Source of the DNA: Methanobacteriota archaeon
GTDB lineage: Archaea > Thermoplasmatota > Poseidoniia > Poseidoniales > Thalassarchaeaceae
Reading direction: 5' to 3'
Assembly: GCA_004195615.1 (NCBI GenBank)
Contig: PSPW01000005.1
Span: 1-64,000, forward strand
DNA length: 64,000 bases
Of this stretch, positions 20,725 through 29,400 are shown in pieces. The translations under genes were made by a program, and so were the position numbers. A model generated the notes under the pieces. The model was not told the DNA's origin. It saw nothing but the letters and a program-made list of their open reading frames with translations, and did not search any database. Numbering within the stretch: position 1 is the stretch's first letter; each line of letters opens with the position of its first letter.

Positions 20725-21159
20725 ATGCAGAGCAAACCCAGACCCCCCGAAACCTCTTGCGGCTTCATCTTACTAAACTTCGACAGCATATTGCTGCTTC
20801 AGTATCCTCAGGGGCACTGGAGCTTCCCAAAGGGGCACGTAGAGAAGGTGGACTCTGATCATCATTCAACTGCCCTTCGCGAACTCACCGAGGAGACGGG
20901 AATCTCAGAAGTCAGAATCGATAAATCGTGGTGTGAAAAGACCGAGTACACATTTGTCAGTAGAGGTAGGAAAACTCCGAAACAGGTCTACTGGTACCTA
21001 GCCGAGACGGATGAAATTGATGTGAACCTCTCTCATGAGCATACTAACTATCTCTGGCTACAGTTGGACGATGCCGAGGAACAAATTACATTCGAACAGG
21101 AGAAGGATCTTCTTCGTTCTGCCCGCAAACATCTCCGTTCAAGCGGGCGAAACCTATGA
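20725..21159 (+). CDS. Nudix hydrolase
   Basis: 144 aa. The Nudix box is present as PKGHVEKVDSD then ALRELTEETGI, so the metal-binding REL-x-EE core is intact. It is one residue longer than the consensus before RE, and the usual Glu is Asp. The size and the FPKGH start resemble the diadenosine-polyphosphate hydrolase group; the substrate is inferred. The frame is open upstream to 20509, but the ATG at 20725 starts just before the fold and leaves room for the divergent DHH gene. The 3' end overlaps the convergent adenosyltransferase by 6 bases. Confidence 0.9.
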   Translation: MQSKPRPPETSCGFILLNFDSILLLQYPQGHWSFPKGHVEKVDSDHHSTALRELTEETGISEVRIDKSWCEKTEYTFVSRGRKTPKQVYWYLAETDEIDVNLSHEHTNYLWLQLDDAEEQITFEQEKDLLRSARKHLRSSGRNL

Positions 21160-21771
21160 CTCGCTCTCTCTTTTCCCAAGCGGCGTCCACAGAGTCTCCT
21201 CTTCCCCAGTATTCTTCGCTATCCACCTCGCTAGAACAAAAAGCCAGTCTGAGATTCTATTTAGGTAACAAATCACCTCATCTCTGACTGATCCATCGCC
21301 TTCGATGTTCCTTAGATGACAAGCCTCCCTTTCTGCCCTCCTAGCTACTGTTCTTGCTACATGTAGAAATGCTACTGGGGCGGATCCCATTGGCAAGATG
21401 AACGACTCGAGAGGCGTCAGATCTTCGATCCATTGATCCATCTCGTGGATTAATCGATCACATTGTTCCATTCCCACTAGAGCCATTTGTTCGGGAATCT
21501 TCCCAGGGCTACACGCGCACTCACCACCCAGATCAAAGAGATCCTGTTGTACTCTAATCAACGACTCATCAGCCTCACCGGGCCGATGGAATCTTGTTAC
21601 GCCCGGCATTCTTTCAAACTCCATCCTAACCACCCCCACATGAGAGTTCAATTCGTCAATCGTTCCGAATAGTCCCACCCTGACGCTTTCCTTTCCAACT
21701 TTCGATCCGTCAAGAAGGAAGGTCTCACCCCGGTCACCGGTTCCAGTGTGAACTCTGTTAATCCGGACCAT
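21154..21771 (-). CDS. pduO: ATP:cob(I)alamin adenosyltransferase, PduO type
   Basis: 205 aa. It transfers the adenosyl group of ATP to cob(I)alamin to make adenosylcobalamin. The N-terminal ATP site is GTGDRGETFLLDGSKVGK, followed by the FGTIDELNSHVG helix. Later the signature ARRAEREA and a C-terminal YLNRISDWLFVLAR are all typical of the PduO/MMAB family. This is the cofactor-making partner for the B12-dependent RNR at 13439-17101. It lies 34 bases downstream of a membrane-protein gene on the same strand and is probably in its operon. Confidence 0.96.
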   Translation of the reverse strand: MVRINRVHTGTGDRGETFLLDGSKVGKESVRVGLFGTIDELNSHVGVVRMEFERMPGVTRFHRPGEADESLIRVQQDLFDLGGECACSPGKIPEQMALVGMEQCDRLIHEMDQWIEDLTPLESFILPMGSAPVAFLHVARTVARRAEREACHLRNIEGDGSVRDEVICYLNRISDWLFVLARWIAKNTGEEETLWTPLGKRESES

Positions 21772-21805
21772 GGATGCCCGAGGGGTTCCACGCTTTCAAT
21801 CGTAC

Positions 21806-22507
21806 TCAGATTGGCGCTGAAGCCAAAAGCCCCTCTTCGACCGCCTGAGTCCACGAAGAATCAACTGATTCCCAACCTCCCAAATTCTCTAACTCCACTA
21901 GGTTCCTGGCTTCGTCCTCCGAGTTCCCCAAATACCTATGAATCAGAATCAGGGCTGCATGGCTCATTGAATTAATCCACTGGTCTTCCACGTCCCATGA
22001 TCTCTCAAAGTGAGCAATTGCCCCATTGGGGCCGAGAATAAGCCCCCTGTGAATCTGTCTCAGACCCGACTTCGACCACGCAATACCCGGAACTCCAATC
22101 ACAAGCCCTCTGAAGGCAATGTACAACTCTACTGTCACCATGGTGCTAGCTAGAACGAATGAACCGATTTGTTCTGTCTGATCGGCCACCTCCCACCTCG
22201 AGGCGAGCAGACTTATCCCCCCAACACAGAACAGTATGCCAGCCAAAGGTGCCACAATGACATCCGTTTTCGTCGTGCTCATATCCCTAATTCCTATAAT
22301 AACGAAGAAAGCCCCCAGAAAAACCGAAATCGCTGCCGGCATATCCTCACCGGTTCCCTCAGGGCTCGTGCTCGAGATCCAAAGAATCAGCGCACCAATA
22401 AAGAGAACAATAGCAAAGCGATTGCCCTTTTCTGGAAATGGCTGTAGTCTGCTGAGATAGTAGCAATAGACTCCCAGACCAGATAGTAGAACAATCCACA
22501 GTAGCAT
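21806..22507 (-). CDS. Four-TM membrane protein, unknown function
   Basis: 233 aa from this start. Four hydrophobic helices fill the first 125 residues (LLWIVLLSGLGVYCY, FAIVLFIGALILW, AISVFLGAFFVIIGI and the LAGILFCVGGISLLAS stretch). A soluble C-terminal domain of about 100 residues ends in charged, amphipathic helices. I recognise no family. The frame opens at 22591, but the ATG at 22507 is preceded by an excellent GGTGGAGG site and lies one base after the stop of the upstream gene, so it is the likely start. It is in line with the adenosyltransferase gene. Confidence 0.75.
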   Translation of the reverse strand: MLLWIVLLSGLGVYCYYLSRLQPFPEKGNRFAIVLFIGALILWISSTSPEGTGEDMPAAISVFLGAFFVIIGIRDMSTTKTDVIVAPLAGILFCVGGISLLASRWEVADQTEQIGSFVLASTMVTVELYIAFRGLVIGVPGIAWSKSGLRQIHRGLILGPNGAIAHFERSWDVEDQWINSMSHAALILIHRYLGNSEDEARNLVELENLGGWESVDSSWTQAVEEGLLASAPI

Positions 22508-22508
22508 T

Positions 22509-22826
22509 TTATTCCTCCACCTTGCTACCCCATCCAGCCTTCCAAAAATCCTCATTATCCAGTAGTAAGGTCCATTCTGAATCTCCTGCATCGATTAGCA
22601 ACAATGACCTCCTTTCCAGACCACTAAGCAAAGAGTCGTCAATCTCTCCATCAGAGTAAGACTTTTGCCATTTTTCTCTAATTTTCTCAACTTCTAATTG
22701 CCCCTCAACTCTGTGATCGAAATTCTTCTCGCAAATCTCTCTGAGATCCTGAATCCACATTTTCGAACCCCTGATATACGGTTCGCTATGAAAACTTCTC
22801 TTCTTTCGGAAAGGTGACCATCCCAT
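22509..22826 (-). CDS. Small charged protein, unknown function
   Basis: 105 aa, soluble, rich in Glu, Lys and Trp, predicted mostly helical. I do not recognise it. It is the first gene of a minus-strand set with the four-TM protein and cobalamin adenosyltransferase, and its stop is one base from the next start. The start could instead be the internal ATG at 22760 (MWIQDLRE), which has AGGGG about seven bases upstream. Confidence 0.55.
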   Translation of the reverse strand: MGWSPFRKKRSFHSEPYIRGSKMWIQDLREICEKNFDHRVEGQLEVEKIREKWQKSYSDGEIDDSLLSGLERRSLLLIDAGDSEWTLLLDNEDFWKAGWGSKVEE

Positions 22827-22901
22827 GCTACAGGTGGACGCCTATGCTCAATGCCTTGATGCTTTGTGAAGTCCTAAGTGCCGACGTCCATACGAGTCCT
22901 C

Positions 22902-23333
22902 ATGGGTCGAGTGATTGTCCATTTGGACAGCAATCCCAAAGACGGGTCAATCGCCTCTATTATCAGAGAGTATGAGGAAAGAGTAAGATCAAGGGGAATA
23001 TCAGTTCAATTTTCTAAAAAAAGAGATAGCAACAACTACGAATCAGAACTGTCCGACCTACCCGGACATCTAGTTCTACTAGACGAGAGAGGGATTTCGA
23101 TGACTAGTGAGGAAATGGCTAATTGGTTTCATTCAGCACAACTAGATAGTAAAACAACAAACATAGCAGTAGGTCCTCCTGATGGATTCAGTAAGGAAAT
23201 TAGGGAGTCGGCCAACCAAATGATATCCCTATCTTCTCTCACGCTAACCCACGAAATGGCCGGTGCTTTACTCATGGAGCAACTCTACAGGGCCTCGGAA
23301 ATCAGCAGAGGATCAGCATATCACAGGAATTGA
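22902..23333 (+). CDS. rlmH: RlmH-like 23S rRNA (pseudouridine1915-N3)-methyltransferase (SPOUT family)
   Basis: About 143 aa. RlmH methylates a pseudouridine in helix 69 of 23S rRNA. The trefoil-knot signature is visible: VLLDERGISMTSEEMANW, then IAVGPPDGFS, then SLTLTHEMAGALLMEQLYRA and a terminal YHRN. These match the order and spacing in bacterial YbeA/RlmH. The usual GGxxG of the SAM loop is GPPDG here. The frame also allows a GTG start at 22878. The N-terminal MGRVIVHLDSN fits strand 1 of the family. Confidence 0.88.
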   Translation: MGRVIVHLDSNPKDGSIASIIREYEERVRSRGISVQFSKKRDSNNYESELSDLPGHLVLLDERGISMTSEEMANWFHSAQLDSKTTNIAVGPPDGFSKEIRESANQMISLSSLTLTHEMAGALLMEQLYRASEISRGSAYHRN

Positions 23334-23393
23334 TAGTATCGAGATGATACATCGGCGCCACTGTGATACGGAACCATCCGTAGCATGTCATCT

Positions 23394-23402
23394 ATTCATA
23401 AG
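23394..23402 (+). promoter_or_regulatory. Possible TATA box for the giant surface protein gene
   Basis: ATTCATAAG lies 40-50 bases upstream of the start in the 108-base gap after rlmH. Position and AT content suit an archaeal TATA box giving a short leader with the GAGGG at 23431-23435. Weak evidence. Confidence 0.3.
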
Positions 23403-23441
23403 CACGTAGAATCGGGACATCACTCTACCCGAGGGTAAGCA

Positions 23442-26400
23442 GTGATTTGCATGATTAGCAAGGAAGAGAGAAACACAAAGAAGAGAATACTACCAGCTAT
23501 TTCGATAATCGCACTAATGCTCCTGAGCACTCAGCTTTCTATGCTACTAGAGTCAGGCGATGCAGCAGAAAGAACGGGAACGGACGACATACCCAAGAGA
23601 ACGGCTTACCAGCAGATCGAGCAGATCGGAGGACCCGTCCAGGGCGAGAATCAAAACCAACCAGCAGCCACTAACTCATTCCAAGGGGCTGCCTTCCAGG
23701 ACCCGTTCTACAACGATCCAGCTGCCATTTATGGGAAGGTTTCGGATCCATCGGCTCTAGCCCTCGATCCAAGTTACGGTTTCTTCCTCGAGGAGACCAA
23801 CACCGAGGATCACGATAACGACGGAATCGATGATCTGAACGATTTGGATGACGATAACGACGGAATCAACGATCTCATCGAGAGGTTCGATGGCTGTTAC
23901 GGAACAGACCCGCTGGATCACGACAACGATGGAATCCAGGACGAGTTCGACTGGGATGACGATAACGACGGTATTCTTGAGGGGCCCGTGGACTACTCTC
24001 AAGGCAACGATCCGTGGAACGTTTCATCAGACCGCCACGTCGATCCCAGTACCATCCACCCGTGGACAGGACAGGCTGTTGGATTCAACTACCCGGTAGA
24101 TCAGAACCCAATGGATCACGACAACGATGGAATACCCGACGAAGACATCGATGGGTCCGGTCGAGGATCCTATGACGAGGACGACGATAACGATGGGAGA
24201 ATAGATCAATTCGTCTGGCCATGCGATTTCGACTCTGATGGCATCCAGGACTACTTCGATCTGGACGACGACAACGATGGAATACCCGACATCTCGGATA
24301 TCCACCCATGGGACCCAGAGCAGACGTCATCCATAGAATCCGATCCAAACATTCTCTGGGATGACTGGGAGAGGTGGGATCCAGAGGATTACTCGGAATA
24401 CGTGGACGGTCTCGACTATGTTGCCCTTCACGCTCTAGAACACCCGAGGGAGCAGGCATTCTCAGAAATTGTCGATGGAGATCTCGACGGGGACGGTATT
24501 CCGAACTTCCTCGATCCAGACAACGACAACGATGGAATACCCGACTCATCAGATACGGATGACGATAACGACGGCCTCGCCGATATGTACGATGTCGATG
24601 ACGACAACGATGGAATACCCGACTCATGCAGGCAACTTGACACCAATGGAGATGGGCAGGGTGACTATCCGATCCAAGCATTCAACGGTTCGGTGGTCGA
24701 TATCCAGACCCCTGGAATCGATTGCGAAATCGACTATGACGGAGACTTGGATGACGATCAATTCAGGTCCATAGATGCAGATTACGACATGGTGTGGGAC
24801 TGGCTAGACAGCGATATGGGAGGATCCGCAAATCCTGACAATTTGTTCGGCGGGTCCCAGCCATGGGACCTCGACAACGACGGTCTCGAAAATGAAGTGG
24901 ACCCCTATCCCCTCAACTCATCGGCGGAGGTAGCTACATGGGATTGCGCTAGCGTTTCCAATCCCAACCCTCAGAATCCTAGTGACAAATGCGTACTTTG
25001 GAGGACCTCCTACACTGGATTCAATGACTGGGATGGAGACGGATTAAACAACTGGGTAGACGTAGATGACGACGGCGACGGAATCCTCGACTGGCTCGAC
25101 ATAGACCCCGACTGCGACTTTGATAACGATGCGGACCTGCATGAGCTCAACGGTTCCATGTACAGGGATGACGGTGCAAACGACATCGATACCGACGTGG
25201 ATGGGGATGGCTTGGCGAACGACGAGGACTGGGATGATGACAACGACGGAATCAACGACTTTTACGATCCCGATGACGGAAACTGCGGCATTGTTGACAC
25301 GGACAACACGGACAACTTTTGGGGCAACAGTTGGCCTCAGAATGACGGGGACTCAATAGACGGCTCCGAGGACGGTGCCGCATACGTAGCCGTCCCCCAC
25401 TATTACTGGAACCTCACTTGGGGATTCAACCCATTCAACGAAAATAACAATTTCATGCTCGACTACAACGGATATGACCCGACCTCTCTCGACTCGGTCA
25501 GTGGAATAATCCCAGAGATGTACTGGTTCCTGATGATGAAGTGGAGTCCTTACAATGGTGGTAACTTCTTCGATATAGATGATGATGGTGATTCATTGGT
25601 GAATGGGATCGACGTAGATCAGGATGGTGACGGAATGCCCGACTGGTGGGACCAGGACGAGGGTAACGATGGCATTTTGGACGTCGACGATGTGAAGATG
25701 GGAGGTTCGCTTGATGGCAACTCCTGTGGAACAGTCCTCCTCTCGGCCACTCAGGAGAGGTTCTGTGGACACCTTTACGGATTCTTGTTCAAGGCACCCC
25801 TCCTAACTCCGACGCAGTCGGGAGGGCAATCATTCACGGTCCCATACAGCACAAGACCGGATTCAGAATGGGATGACGGAGCATATGACGGCACCAACCA
25901 TCCAACTGGATTAGGAAGCTGCGACATGAACTGCTTTTGGTTCACCTTCGATCCAACTAGCAACCCATCACCCTCGGTGGCCTACACATATGCCGACATG
26001 AAGCACAATCGAGATCTCTGGATAGCATGGCTTGGCACCTCAGGGTTTTCCTCCATCGGGGCCCAACCCTTCTTCCAATGGACTTCCGACGTGAACAACA
26101 ATTTCTTCCCAGATGAGATTGCAGACCATCTGAATGATGACGTCGACCCAGACGTAGATTGCGGTCAACCAATGCCCGAAGTCTCATGGTCTCCGGATTG
26201 TATGTACAACAACACCAATGATCTCGATGATGATTGGGATATTGTCTACGACCACTTCGACGTCGATGATGACAACGACGGAATCTGGGACTACTTCGAA
26301 GTCGACAGCAACGACGATTTTGACGATGACGCAACCGTGGAGGAACCATACTACTTCACAGGGAGCAACTGCGAAGATAACGACGATGATGGCCTTGATA

Positions 26401-29400
26401 CCGACCCGGATGATGATGGAATCTATCAGGCGGTCTGGGACCGAGGTGTCCTCGGACAAGCGCTCCTCTTCCCTCTGTACTATGACGTGGACAACGACAA
26501 CGACGGGGTACCCGACGGGGAAGATCCCGACGACGATAACAATGGGCTGCTAGATGAGATCCAAGAGACCTTCCCCGGATGTTTCACCGGGGAGGAGCAG
26601 AGCACATGGGATCACGACAACGACGGCATCGTGAACTGGGCTGATGACGACTGGGACGGAGACGGAATCCTCAACTCCCTGGAGCTCCAGAATTTCAATG
26701 ATACGAATGGAACGGCTGATCCAATTGACGATACCTGCTGTCTGAACTTCCCAATAGCCCCATGGGACCACGACAACGACGGCATCCGGGACGACTTCGA
26801 TGACGATGACGATTACGATGGGATGAAGGACGAAGACGAAGTGATGCTTTGGCCTTCGAGATTCGGATTAGAGTCCACCAATCCATGGGATCACGATGAC
26901 TTCGGAGGAGGGGTCGGTCTGGCCAATCCGACAAATAACTCGACTGGACCAGACTACTTCGACATGGACGACGACAACGATGGGAGAGAGGACGCAGATT
27001 GGAACAACCCGTCTTCTGGCGACTGGCCCACACCAGCAAACAAGATAGAGGAGGCCTCTGGATTGAGTTCCGATTGGGACTCCGACAACAACGGCATACT
27101 GGATAACGACGACAAGGTCACCACTAGGATTACTCTGACTGCGCAACCAGTACTGTGGTTAGATGAGACGACACCAGCGATATTCAATGGCTCAGTATAC
27201 TGGTTGGTTGACATTGGCTTCGTGCCTGCGCCAGACCTCCCGGTCCAAGTCCACATCCGATACACCACGAATGGAACCTCAGTGATCGAAACAATAGACG
27301 TGCTGACCAATGAAAACGGGGAGTACATTGTCGGGCAATTCCTGTTCCCTGAGGACATCGATGTCGGCCCCAACTCCACCTACGAGATATACTCCGAGGT
27401 AACGGAGATGTTCATCCACGATTACAGCTCCACTCTGACAGATACCGACGGCGACGGTATCGGGGACTCGGGCTACCCAGTCGAGGTAAGAGCGAACACC
27501 ACCATTGGTTTCGTCGCCGGACAGAGGTTCAGGGCCGATGAGCAGCCCCTGAAGCTCGATTTCAAGGTCCACTACACGGCAGACTACAATCGCGGAATTT
27601 TCGACAACAGACTCCCATACGCACCAGTTTCCTTCACCGTTAGCGACTCCGGGACCCAGTTCGGGAACATCACCGAACCAACGGTATACGATGGTTATGC
27701 AAACCAGGGCTACAGAGCGGACTCCGGTGGCTGGGTTTCCTTGGCATACGACCAGTCGGAAGACCAATGGGAGCAAGTTCAGTGGAACTCTCTTCTTAAC
27801 AACGGCCCTGGGATACCCACTGGTGGTTATGAGGAGATAATCTGGAACAACTGCAATCCACTTGCCCTTGTCGAGGTTGGTTATCACGAAATCCTTGGTA
27901 CCTATGAGTACAGGAACACCACTCTACCGATCGGAGACTACAACTTCATCGGATACGCTCGACCCGACCTCGGAGTATGCTTAGGCGATGATTCATATGA
28001 ATGGCCTTGGGCACACCTAGAGGGATCCAAGACTGACACGTTCTTCATTCGCGCTATGCATAGGATGTATATGGAGGCGGAGATGTTCACGCCCTCGTTC
28101 AGACCCGTTTACTTCTGGGACGCGACACAGTTCACAGGTTCCTCCTTCGGGGCATGGAGAGCTCTATTCCACGCCCCCTCTCTCGCAAACGCGGGAACTA
28201 CATTCGAGGAGGCTGGACTCGGAAAGCCGTACCCAATCCTCTGGGATGGGACACCAGCAGAATTGTTAGGAATTGCAGCAGGGGCACTCTCTCCCTTCCT
28301 GTCTTCGAACGGGACACATTGGGCCATCACATTGCAGAATGGAGCCAATTTTGACTCCCCTCCATGCGGGCCCGTCGACCCCCTGACCTCATCCAGCAAA
28401 GTCCGATGTGAGATTATTCCCGAGGTTTTCACTGGCGAGTCGATTAGGGTCAGAGGTCACGTATGGAACAGGACCTTAGATCCTGTGTATGAGATCAACG
28501 GCAATCCCATTGCCGTCGCACTTCAGGTCGACTTCGACCAAAACGAGATATTCATTGGGAACATCGAGACTCTACATAACAGAAAGCCAAACACCGTCGA
28601 CGGTCTGGCAACCTTTGACTACACCCTAACGTGGGAGAACTGGGTGCAAGCGGGAACCTTCGGATTGAGGGCAGACTTCAGCCAACCTGCCTACTTTTTC
28701 ACTGGAGACCAGGACCAGGTTCTTGCTGCCACCGGTGCCTATGGTAACGTTTCCGTGATAGGCACGACTCAATTCGACGGTACCTCACTGAATTCTCTGC
28801 CTCGGTTGTACAGAGGGCAAAACACGTCGGTCCAGATTCGCCTGGCTGACAATGCCGCCCGACCAGTGCGGGAGGTGCCTGTGAACTGGACATGGTCCGA
28901 GGATCAGTCTAGCGGTATCGCGATTACTGACAACAACGGCTACTTCATGGTCAATCTGACGGACATCGACAACCTAGGGAACTACACCCTCGGGTTCACG
29001 TATCTCGGAGACGAGCGTCGTCTGGGAACCCATTCCGAGGTCGGCCTATGGGTCGTCTCTAGGACATTCATCTTCGTTGATTCCGTCAGTCCAAACATTA
29101 GATCAAGTGGTGATGAATGGAGATTCACGGCTGTGGTAACGGATGATAACAGAACCCCATTCTTGAAGGACGGGGGAGCGGAACTGAACACTAGGGGCCA
29201 GGATAACGATTGCGAACCAATGCAAGGGAACGGGTACGACTTAGGCGGCAACGTCACCATTATTTTCGAAGGGATAGACTTCGAGGATAGGACTCACAGG
29301 CAGATTGTAAATGTGACTTGTCCATCTTCTGGGAACATATTCTATGAAACAATTCTCGACCCGCAACTCCTGAAGGACGACCCATTCTCCTACCTTCCCG

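Noticed and set aside
24085-24681. 198-codon minus-strand frame rich in Arg and His inside the giant surface gene
   Set aside because: It is the mirror of the D-DNDG repeat codons; reverse complementing GAY-AAY-GAY gives such strings.
23808-27117. Repeated short DNA motif that might suggest a CRISPR or satellite array
   Set aside because: The repeats keep the reading frame, have variable spacing and differ at third codon positions, so they are protein repeats.
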